The notes under the pieces: generated by a model
Seen by the model: only the letters and a program-made list of their open reading frames with translations
Database searches by the model: none
Told to the model about the DNA's origin: nothing
In this document: positions 7,987 through 14,770 of the stretch, one piece after another
How positions within the stretch are numbered: position 1 is the first letter of the stretch
Layout of the letters: each line of letters opens with the position of its first letter
Assembly: GCA_050946115.1 (NCBI GenBank)
Contig: JBMNUF010000004.1
Location: forward strand, 1-64,000
Reading direction: 5' to 3'
DNA from: CAYFRC01 sp050946115
GTDB lineage: Bacteria; Bacillota; Clostridia; Christensenellales; Aristaeellaceae
DNA length: 64,000 nucleotides
Translations under genes and position numbers: made by a program

Positions 7987-10096
7987 CTTCTTCAAACGCC
8001 CTCTTGCGCTTGTTTCTCGCGTGTACGCCGCTCGCGAGCGCGACGTACAGCACCAGCGCGCCAAATACCGCATACACCCACGGGTTGAGGCGGCTCAGGA
8101 AATCGAGCGGGGAAGGCTCCGGCTCAGGTTCCGGCTCGACAAATTCCATGCCCTCGTCGAAGGTGAAGTCCTCCTCCGCGCTGGCGTAGATGGAAAACGG
8201 CGAGCGCGATTCGGTGACTTTGCCGTTGATGTCCTCATACGTCACGACGAGTTCGCCCGTGTATTCGCCCTCCGCGAGCGGGGTCACCTCCACCTCCACG
8301 ACCTTGGACGTGCCGGATTCCATGTTGCCCGCGAAAAACCTGCCGTTTGTCGTGAGCTTTTCGTTTTCGGTGACCACCTGCGCGGTGACGTTGTACAGCG
8401 TCGTGCGGCCGGCGTTGTATACATTCATCTTGATGTCGTAGGCGCTGTTTTCCGTGAGCGTACCGGTCGGGAGGATGACCTCGTCCAGCGTCGCCTTCTG
8501 CACCTGATTCACCGTGAGCGCCATGGTCTGCGTCGCGGAAAGGTCGGTCAGGTTCTTGTCCTCAAAGGACATGCTGACGTTCAGCCGCACGTTTTCGCTG
8601 GAGATGTCGGGGCGCGCCTTCACGCGCAGCACCGCCTCATACGTCGAATTTGCGGCGATCAAGGGGATGTATTCGACGTTTGATCCGCTCACGGGGATGA
8701 GCGTATCCTCGTCGGTGGTATAGGAGAGTTCGAGATTTTGCAGGTACAGCTTTTCGCTGGTGTTGCGAAGCGATAAGATGACGTCGAACGTGTCGCCCGC
8801 GTTGACCGTCTCGGGCTTTGTGCGGATGCCGTCGATGATCAGCCTCGCCTGCGGATTGGGTGTGGACTCGGGCGGGGTTCCGCCGCCTCCGCCGCCTCCT
8901 CCGCCGCCGGTCGACTTCTTGACGCCCGTCACCTGAATCTGCGCTTCGAGTTCCGCTTCGTACTCGCCGCCCTCTTCGTCCGTCCAGCGCGCGATCAGGG
9001 GAAGCTTATAATAGGTGTTTTCGAGGCTCTTGTTGCCCTTGAGTTTGAGATCCACAAATGCCGCATAGCCGTAGCACAGCGTGCCCTCCGGCGTCGTTTC
9101 GACGGCGTAGGCGGTTTCGCTGATGCTCTGCGCCGTGAAGGGCAATGCGCCCGGATCGCCCGTGTCGAATTCGAGCGAGAGCGAGGTAATGCCCGCCTGC
9201 GTGTACAGCGCCTGCGAAAACTCGAACGGATCGCGCACGGCGCTCCCGTCCATGTAGGACAAAAGTTCCGGAGAGTCCGCGGCGGTATTGGTGTTATACG
9301 TCTTGCTCCCCGCATAGAGGATGAGCGGCAGCGCGAGTGTCACGGTGGAATCGGGCTTTACGGTTTGGATGGTGTATCGCCCGAGCGCGACCGTCTGCTC
9401 GCTCTCGGAGGCGTATTTGTAGGTCACCGAAAGGTCCTCCCGAACGTCCGTGAGGGAGGCGGGGTCGCCGTCCTTGGTGCGGACGGTTTCGGAGGTGTGG
9501 ATGTAGCCCGGATGGGCGGGGGCCGCGGGCTTGGAGGTGACGTTGTCGCCGTATCTGACGACGACGCTCGAAATGACCTGCGGCGTTGCGTAATAGCCGT
9601 CATAGAACGTGACGGTGCAATACACCTCTTTCCACTTCGCATAGACAGTCAGGTTCTGCTGTACGTTCTTGCTGCTCGCGCTCCAGCCGTTGAAGCGGTA
9701 GCCGACGTGCGTCGGAAAGGACGGGGAAGAGGGGTCCGGCTCCTGCGCGTCTTCGCCCGCGCGCACGGTCTGCGCGCTCCCGATCTGCACGTCCGTGCCG
9801 CTGTGGTTGTCCATAAAGCGCACGGTATAGGTCGCGGGCGGGTTCGTCGCGGGGGGATTCGTCGCCGGCGGATTTGTCGCGGGCGGATCGGTCGCGGGTG
9901 GGTCCGTTGCAGGCGGTTCCGTCGCGGGCGGCTCGGTCGCCGGCGGTTCCGTCGGCTCGGGCGTGGGTTCTTCGCCCCCCTTGGGCTCGGGGGCTTCCCC
10001 GAGGGCGGGCTCGCCCTCTGCGGAGGCAAAGCAAACGACCTGCGGCACGAAAAGCACCACAAGCAGGAGGATGGCGAGAATCTTCTGAATCTTCAT
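7973..10096 (-). CDS. Membrane-anchored surface protein with Pro-rich linker, InlB-type repeats and CARDB-like domains
   Basis: A 707-residue protein. Residues 1-26 form a signal peptide. Residues about 48-89 are a tandem PPAT(E/D/N) linker. Residues about 90-205 look like two Listeria-Bacteroides (InlB B) repeats, with NGWSA and TVYAKWKE. A polyglycine tract near 395-405 precedes two CARDB/COG1361-like immunoglobulin domains. A transmembrane helix near 675-695 and a basic tail (ARNKRKRAFEEDEMD) end the protein, giving an extracellular bulk. It sits between the ATPase and permease genes and overlaps the permease by 14 bp. It is therefore likely an accessory subunit of that exporter, not a free adhesin; this is inference from context. 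Confidence 0.8.
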   Translation of the reverse strand: MKIQKILAILLLVVLFVPQVVCFASAEGEPALGEAPEPKGGEEPTPEPTEPPATEPPATEPPATDPPATDPPATNPPATNPPATNPPATYTVRFMDNHSGTDVQIGSAQTVRAGEDAQEPDPSSPSFPTHVGYRFNGWSASSKNVQQNLTVYAKWKEVYCTVTFYDGYYATPQVISSVVVRYGDNVTSKPAAPAHPGYIHTSETVRTKDGDPASLTDVREDLSVTYKYASESEQTVALGRYTIQTVKPDSTVTLALPLILYAGSKTYNTNTAADSPELLSYMDGSAVRDPFEFSQALYTQAGITSLSLEFDTGDPGALPFTAQSISETAYAVETTPEGTLCYGYAAFVDLKLKGNKSLENTYYKLPLIARWTDEEGGEYEAELEAQIQVTGVKKSTGGGGGGGGGGTPPESTPNPQARLIIDGIRTKPETVNAGDTFDVILSLRNTSEKLYLQNLELSYTTDEDTLIPVSGSNVEYIPLIAANSTYEAVLRVKARPDISSENVRLNVSMSFEDKNLTDLSATQTMALTVNQVQKATLDEVILPTGTLTENSAYDIKMNVYNAGRTTLYNVTAQVVTENEKLTTNGRFFAGNMESGTSKVVEVEVTPLAEGEYTGELVVTYEDINGKVTESRSPFSIYASAEEDFTFDEGMEFVEPEPEPEPSPLDFLSRLNPWVYAVFGALVLYVALASGVHARNKRKRAFEEDEMD

Positions 10097-10124
10097 AGCG
10101 TCTCTTTTCTTTCTATAGGTATTT

Positions 10125-10913
10125 TTATAATGCGGTTTCTTCGTCGTCCGGCAGCTCCACGACGGTGCCGTCCGGAAGCGTCTTCACAAGGCGGATCATC
10201 TCGGGGTTTTCGTTCGTCTCGTCCTGGATGACCAGCCCGTCGAGCAGTTGGATGACGCGATCCGCGTATTGCGCCATTTCGGGGTCGTGCGTGACCATGA
10301 TGAGGGTCGTTTTGCGCTCCTTGCAGATCGTGCGGATGAGGCGCAGGATCTCCCGCGAGGTCTTTAAGTCGAGGTTTCCCGTCGGTTCGTCCGCAAACAG
10401 GATTTTGGGCTTGGACACGAGCGCGCGCGCGATGCCCACGCGCTGCTGCTGGCCGCCCGAAAGCTGCGAGGGCGTATGCCCCACGTGGGACGAAAGCCCG
10501 ACCGCCTTGAGCATCTCCCGCGCCTGCCGCATGCGCTGCAATTTCCCTACGCCCTTGTACATGAGCGGCATTGCGACATTGTCCAGCGCGGTGTGCGCGG
10601 CGAACAGGTTGAACTGCTGGAACACGAACCCGACCTGCCGCAATCGGAACTCGACGAGCTTGCTCTCGTCCAACCGCTCGATCTGCTTTCCCGCGACGCG
10701 GATGCTGCCCTTCGTGGGTTTTTCAAGGCCGGCGAGCATGTTGAGCAGCGTACTCTTTCCCGAGCCGGACCTGCCGATGATGCAGCAGAATTCGCCCGGA
10801 TAGATGGAAAGCGACACGCCGTTGAGCGCGTTGACCCGGGAATCGCCCACGCGATAGATTTTGAATACGTCGCGAAGCTGGATAATCGGCTCGCGACCGC
10901 CCTCTTGCTCCAT
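10125..10913 (-). CDS. ABC transporter ATP-binding protein, MacB/LolD type
   Basis: A 262-residue ATPase with Walker A GRSGSGKS, Q-loop FVFQQFNLF, signature LSGGQQQR, Walker B ILFADEPTGNLD and the switch His in VTHD. The PTGNLD motif is typical of the MacB/LolD/FtsE group that pairs with FtsX-like permeases. A C-terminal extension of about 35 residues follows the core. The ATG at 10913 has GGAGG six bases upstream. It is the first gene of the three-gene leftward cluster ending at 6586. It energises the permease at the cytoplasmic face. Confidence 0.94.
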   Translation of the reverse strand: MEQEGGREPIIQLRDVFKIYRVGDSRVNALNGVSLSIYPGEFCCIIGRSGSGKSTLLNMLAGLEKPTKGSIRVAGKQIERLDESKLVEFRLRQVGFVFQQFNLFAAHTALDNVAMPLMYKGVGKLQRMRQAREMLKAVGLSSHVGHTPSQLSGGQQQRVGIARALVSKPKILFADEPTGNLDLKTSREILRLIRTICKERKTTLIMVTHDPEMAQYADRVIQLLDGLVIQDETNENPEMIRLVKTLPDGTVVELPDDEETAL

Positions 10914-10985
10914 GCCCGACCTCCTTTTTTCTTTTTTGACGCGGGATCGCCCGCAATAGTTCCTATACGGGCGGCGGTTTTTGAA

Positions 10986-11681
10986 TTAGTCTCTGCGCCT
11001 TCCGCCTCTGGATCTCGCGAGGATGCGAAGCACGCGCAGGAGGATGTTCATGATGTCCAGATACAGCGACGCTGCGGCGATTAAGGCGTTGCTTCGCGTC
11101 TTCTGCACCGAGTTCGCGCGCGCCCAGTCGTACCCGACGTACAGCGCCATGATGAGGATGATCGCATAATCGTAGATGGTGCCCAAGCCGCGGATGAATA
11201 TGGTGAAGATGCCGAAGACGAGCGTAATGCCGAGCGCGACCGCGAGTGCCGAGCCCATATGCTCGAACCATTCGGGGCGGAAGGTCGCGGCGAGGAGCAT
11301 GCACAATACGATGATGCCCGTGTAGAGGAACGCCTCATCGATGAGGGCGATGTCGTATTGCGCGAGGATCGCGGACACGGTGACGCCCACGGGGAGCAGA
11401 ATCAGCGTGTACCCGAAAAAGCCTATGGCGAAATTCTCGAAGCGAAGCAGCGCGGAGCCGATGAAGGTCAGCCCGAAATAGGCGAGCACAAAGAGCAGAC
11501 CGCCGCGATAAAAGAGGTTCGCGACCATCGGCGCGAAATACGCCGAGAGCATCCAGTTGACGAAAAAGCCGTATGCGAGCAGCAGCCCGATGGTGAGGTT
11601 GTACGCGCGGTCCGAGAGCTCGAACGATTCGTCCTGCATGATCGCGCGGTCGTAAAAGGATCCGAAGACATTGGATGACAT
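10986..11681 (-). CDS. Bax inhibitor-1/YccA family integral membrane protein
   Basis: A 231-residue protein with about seven transmembrane helices, a short N-terminal segment and a basic C-terminal tail (ARSRGGRRRD). The helix pattern, FLYTGIIVLCMLL-type segment and terminal LYLDIMNILLRVLRIL match BI-1/YbhL proteins, some of which leak calcium or protons. The ATG at 11681 has AGGAGG at good spacing. A longer in-frame upstream extension crosses the promoter and is rejected. It lies 72 bp upstream of the ABC ATPase gene and could be co-transcribed, though a weak hairpin lies in between. Confidence 0.85.
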   Translation of the reverse strand: MSSNVFGSFYDRAIMQDESFELSDRAYNLTIGLLLAYGFFVNWMLSAYFAPMVANLFYRGGLLFVLAYFGLTFIGSALLRFENFAIGFFGYTLILLPVGVTVSAILAQYDIALIDEAFLYTGIIVLCMLLAATFRPEWFEHMGSALAVALGITLVFGIFTIFIRGLGTIYDYAIILIMALYVGYDWARANSVQKTRSNALIAAASLYLDIMNILLRVLRILARSRGGRRRD

Positions 11682-11714
11682 GGTTTTTGCCTCCTGCATT
11701 GATTGTACGGGTGC

Positions 11715-11743
11715 AGTATAGCAAAAAAGCGTTGCGTTTACAA
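11715..11743 (-). promoter_or_regulatory. Sigma-A promoter for the Bax-inhibitor-like gene
   Basis: Minus-strand TTGTAA, a 17-base spacer and TATACT, 34 bases upstream of the ATG. Confidence 0.65.
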
Positions 11744-11835
11744 GCAAGGTGCGCCGATTTGTCCGTTTTCGCGTCCGAAATGGCGCGTTTCGCGGCGCGA
11801 CGCATGTTAAATAAATGAAATTTTGGCGATTGCCC

Positions 11836-11864
11836 TTGACAATCGGGGGATGGGCTGATACAAT
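11836..11864 (+). promoter_or_regulatory. Sigma-A promoter of the tRNA-Gln/tRNA-Glu unit
   Basis: TTGACA at 11836-11841, a 17-base spacer and TACAAT at 11859-11864. Transcription would begin near 11871, about 35 bases before tRNA-Gln. Confidence 0.8.
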
Positions 11865-11906
11865 AATCGATGTCGGTTGCGGGAGTTTCCTTAAAAACCG
11901 CGATAA

Positions 11907-11977
11907 TGCCGAATGGTGTAACGGTAACACTAACGACTCTGACTCGTTCATTCTAGGTTCGAATCCTAGTTCGGCAG
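11907..11977 (+). tRNA. tRNA-Gln (anticodon CTG)
   Basis: A 71-nt cloverleaf. Acceptor TGCCGAA pairs with TTCGGCA, and the T-arm holds GGTTCGAATCC. The anticodon stem AACGA/TCGTT encloses loop CTCTGAC, giving anticodon CTG, which reads CAG. The 3' CCA is not encoded. Confidence 0.93.
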
Positions 11978-11986
11978 CTCATATAC

Positions 11987-12061
11987 GCCTCCATAGTCAA
12001 GCGGTTAAGACGTCGCCCTCTCACGGCGAAAACTGGGGTTCGAGTCCCCATGGAGGTGCCA
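11987..12061 (+). tRNA. tRNA-Glu (anticodon CTC), CCA encoded
   Basis: Acceptor GCCTCCA pairs with TGGAGGT (first pair G-T). The anticodon stem TCGCC/GGCGA encloses CTCTCAC, giving anticodon CTC, which reads GAG. GGTTCGAGTCC marks the T-arm. CCA is encoded at 12059-12061, unlike the neighbouring tRNA-Gln. It borders the lower-GC accessory module. Confidence 0.93.
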
Positions 12062-12068
12062 TAAGAAA

Positions 12069-12100
12069 AGGGGCAGTTGTATGGATATATGACTGCCCCT
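12069..12100 (+). terminator. Hairpin after tRNA-Glu; carries a 14-bp direct repeat
   Basis: AGGGGCAGT (12069-12077) pairs with ACTGCCCCT (12092-12100). The left side lies within a 14-bp sequence (12068-12081) repeated exactly at 14712-14725. No strong T-tract follows, so termination may be weak. Confidence 0.55.
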
Positions 12101-12128
12101 TGACATATCTGCCCGTTTCCGATACAAT
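12100..12128 (+). promoter_or_regulatory. Sigma-A promoter for the MATE gene
   Basis: TTGACA at 12100-12105, a 17-base spacer and TACAAT at 12123-12128. Transcription starts near 12135, leaving a leader of about 150 bases in which I see no clear regulatory structure. Confidence 0.75.
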
Positions 12129-12283
12129 TGCAGCTAAAGGTCGAATTGACGATTTTTCAATCTAAAGGTTCCGTTGCATGTGGCGCTTTATCAAACCATG
12201 TTTCCAAACGCATATCCCCCAAACGAGTTTATGAAAAGCCGCGAATACTATATAGTGATGTGTAGATTGCGAGGGAATCTTTC

Positions 12284-13660
12284 ATGCTTGAGCGCATCAT
12301 CAATCCAAAACCCATTCTATCGGAGTCACGGCAGTTGTTTACTGACAGCGCCTTGAAAGCAATGATTATTCCCCTGCTGATTGAGCAATTGCTGCAAATG
12401 GTAGTAGGCATTGCGGATACGCTGATGGTCAGCTATGCGGGAGAGGCTACGGTGTCCGGCGTCTCATTGGACACGATGCTGTATACGATTTTTATATACC
12501 TATTCACCGCAATTGCCACCGGAGGCGCGGTTATCGTTTCGCAATATATCGGAAGCGGCAATCGGGATGGCGCGGACCGCGCGGCGGGACAGGTTTATCG
12601 GCTGGCGGGTATCGTGTCGCTGGTTTGTGTGTGCGTCATGTTGCTGCTGGGGAATAGCATACTGGCAAAGTTATATCCCACCGTGGATCGGGATGTCATG
12701 GCCGCTTGCCGCACCTACCTGTGGATCGTCACGCTGTCATTTCCGGCCAACGCCCTCTATAACGCAGGAGCAGCGCTGTACCGCTCCATGGGGCGCACCC
12801 GCACTACAATGTATGTTTCTCTCGCTATGAATCTACTGAATGTGATCGGCAACGCTGTCGGCGTCTTTATGCTTCACGCAGGCGCAGCGGGCGTGGCATG
12901 GCCAACGACCATATCGTGGTATTTTGCTGCAATCGTCATGACGATACTCTGTACGAATCCGAAGAACAGTGTTGTGCTGAAGCTGAAGAACGTGCTGAAA
13001 GCAGACGGTAGTATGCGCCGGAGGATTGCCGGCATCGCGATACCCACGGCTGTCGAAAACAGCCTGTTTCAGCTGGCGAAGGTAATTCTCGGCGCGTTGA
13101 TTGCTACATTCGGGACCTCGCAGATCGCTGCGAACGGAATCGGGCAGACGTTGTGGTCTCTTGCGGCGTGTATGTGCGTGTCCATGAGTCCGGTGTTCAC
13201 AACGGTAATCGGGCAATGCATGGGGGCGCATGATGTAGAAGCGGCGGAATGGTATATGCACAAACTGACCGGATTGTCACTACTGCTTGCGTTTTTGTGG
13301 AACGCACTTGTGCTGATCGTGACGCCGGCATTGCTTCCCCTGTACAGCATCACTGCGGAAACCAAGCATTTGGTGTGGAGCATCGTTCTGATCCATAACT
13401 GCTTCGCCGCATTTGTACAGCCGTTTTCGATGCCTCTTTCTGCGGGACTTCGCGCAGCGGGCGATGCGAAGTTTGCGATGTGGTCTTCCATATTTGCAAC
13501 CGTGGTTTGCAGAACACTGCTGTCCTTTGCGCTTGGCCTTTGGATGGGATTGGGAGTAATCGGAATCGCGCTGGCAATGGGCATGGACTGGTGTATCAAA
13601 GGAGCTTTGAACATATGGCGCTGGCGCAGTGGCAAATGGAAACAATTCAAGCTCATCTGA
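12284..13660 (+). CDS. MATE family efflux transporter
   Basis: A 458-residue inner-membrane protein with about twelve transmembrane helices in two similar halves (about 30-225 and 245-445). MATE proteins export drugs or metabolites against Na+ or H+. Early motifs such as QLLQMVVGIADTLMV and the PAN/P turns of helix 5 match the DinF/NorM superfamily. The ATG at 12284 follows a GAGGGA box. GC content is visibly lower than in flanking genes. It lies in a segment beside tRNA-Glu bracketed by short direct repeats, suggesting horizontal acquisition. The substrate cannot be told from sequence. Confidence 0.93.
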   Translation: MLERIINPKPILSESRQLFTDSALKAMIIPLLIEQLLQMVVGIADTLMVSYAGEATVSGVSLDTMLYTIFIYLFTAIATGGAVIVSQYIGSGNRDGADRAAGQVYRLAGIVSLVCVCVMLLLGNSILAKLYPTVDRDVMAACRTYLWIVTLSFPANALYNAGAALYRSMGRTRTTMYVSLAMNLLNVIGNAVGVFMLHAGAAGVAWPTTISWYFAAIVMTILCTNPKNSVVLKLKNVLKADGSMRRRIAGIAIPTAVENSLFQLAKVILGALIATFGTSQIAANGIGQTLWSLAACMCVSMSPVFTTVIGQCMGAHDVEAAEWYMHKLTGLSLLLAFLWNALVLIVTPALLPLYSITAETKHLVWSIVLIHNCFAAFVQPFSMPLSAGLRAAGDAKFAMWSSIFATVVCRTLLSFALGLWMGLGVIGIALAMGMDWCIKGALNIWRWRSGKWKQFKLI

Positions 13661-13753
13661 CGGTCGGTGTGCTGTCAAAAGAACTTTGTCGGGGTGATGA
13701 AAGACGTCGGCTCTTTTTGAGTATGCTTCCAAATACATAGGTCCCCGATAAAG

Positions 13754-14017
13754 GTGAAGATAGCTGCAAAACCATGGATCGAGAAGTATTTTCCGGAGCG
13801 ACAGGCAGGAACATTGGAACGACCGAGAAAGGCATCACGGGACATGCTGAACGGGAATCTTCCGGATTGCCCAAAGTGGAGCGCCTGGCGTGACCTGCCG
13901 GAACGTTACGGGCCGTGGCAGACAGCGGATAAGTCGCTACCCGGTATGACAAACCGGCTGATCGCTTTTTTGGCTTTTGCCCATTTGGCAGGCATTCGCA
14001 TACTTCTCGCATAATGC
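13754..14017 (+). pseudogene. IS5-type transposase remnant with a large internal deletion
   Basis: An 86-codon frame holds a classic IS5-family N-terminal motif (WRDLPERYGPWQT, preceded by ERPRKASRDMLNG). It then jumps after about 12 residues to text like the family C-terminus (LIAFLAFAHLAGIRILLA). The central DDE catalytic core is missing, so it cannot act as a transposase. No terminal inverted repeats are recognisable. The surrounding gap 13661-14121 otherwise holds nothing I can identify. A longer minus-strand frame over the same stretch is a shadow. Confidence 0.7.
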
Positions 14018-14121
14018 ATGCGGATATGCTTTTAGAACCACGCTGTAGTGCTCTGACTATTCTATCCGGCATTGAAACAAAGGAATCCTCGTTTTTGTCC
14101 ATATAAAGGGAGGGAAAAACG

Positions 14122-14646
14122 ATGCAAAAGAAAAAACTCCGGGTTGCAATCCTGCTTGCCCTGTATTTGCTGATCCTGATCTGGATGATTCTTTTCAAGG
14201 GGAGCATCCACACCCTGCAGGTTCTTTTCTTACCCGAATTCCGGAACATCAACCTGGTTCCCGCGCTGAATGCCCGAGAAACGCTGCTCAATTTTTTCGC
14301 CTTCGCGCCTGTCGGAGTCTATTTGGGTATGCTCCTTAAGGATAAGGAGAAGAAATTCGCTTGGTTTAAGCCCGTGCTGTCTGTTTTTCTACTCAGCCTG
14401 TTGTTTGAAGTGGCACAATATATTCTGGCGCTTGGCACCGGCGACATCACCGACCTTATCAGCAACACCTTAGGCGGAACGGCGGGGATCGCCTTCTATC
14501 GCGCAATCAGGAAAAGAATGGGCGAGAAGACAGACAGAGCGTTCCTTATTTTGGCAAGCATCGGCACGGCATTGCTTTTGGCATTTGCGGTAGGCAGGGA
14601 AATTTTTCCGGAAGTTTCTAAAGCGGGACAGTGGATTGTTTGGTAA
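14122..14646 (+). CDS. VanZ-like family membrane protein
   Basis: A 174-residue protein with about four to five transmembrane helices. The motif region around NLVPALNARETLLNFFAFAPVGVYLGML and EVAQYILALGTGDITDLISNTLGG is diagnostic of the VanZ-like family; the acidic residues in EVAQ and DITDLISN are the conserved core. VanZ proteins are linked to low-level teicoplanin or lipopeptide tolerance, but most family members are uncharacterised. The ATG at 14122 follows GGGAGGG. It lies in the lower-GC module beside the MATE pump, and both could affect drug tolerance. No VanRS or ligase genes are present. Confidence 0.88.
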   Translation: MQKKKLRVAILLALYLLILIWMILFKGSIHTLQVLFLPEFRNINLVPALNARETLLNFFAFAPVGVYLGMLLKDKEKKFAWFKPVLSVFLLSLLFEVAQYILALGTGDITDLISNTLGGTAGIAFYRAIRKRMGEKTDRAFLILASIGTALLLAFAVGREIFPEVSKAGQWIVW

Positions 14647-14712
14647 AAAAGTGACCTCGTGCCGTTTCCGTATGAAAACATGGAGATAGGGACAACGAAT
14701 AATCGGTAACGA

Positions 14713-14746
14713 AGGGGCAGTTGTAAATTGCGCAACTGCCCCTTTG
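14713..14746. terminator. Bidirectional hairpin, second copy of the 14-bp repeat
   Basis: AGGGGCAGTTG (14713-14723) pairs with CAACTGCCCCT (14733-14743) and is followed by TTTGT. It separates the rightward VanZ-like gene from the leftward NACHT gene. Its left arm repeats 12068-12081 exactly. Confidence 0.7.
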
Positions 14747-14770
14747 TATGCCTATCCATATGCCGCGCGG

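Noticed and set aside
8878..9960. Regular repeats as a possible CRISPR array
   Set aside because: The repeats encode in-frame polyglycine and PPAT units of a surface protein. There are no constant repeats separated by unique spacers, and no cas genes.
13653..14291. A 212-codon minus-strand frame over the transposase relic
   Set aside because: The plus strand shows clear IS5 motifs. The minus frame has no ribosome site or recognisable domain.
14122..14646. Evidence for a full vancomycin-resistance operon
   Set aside because: Only a VanZ-like family protein is present. No van ligase, dehydrogenase, dipeptidase or two-component system is found.
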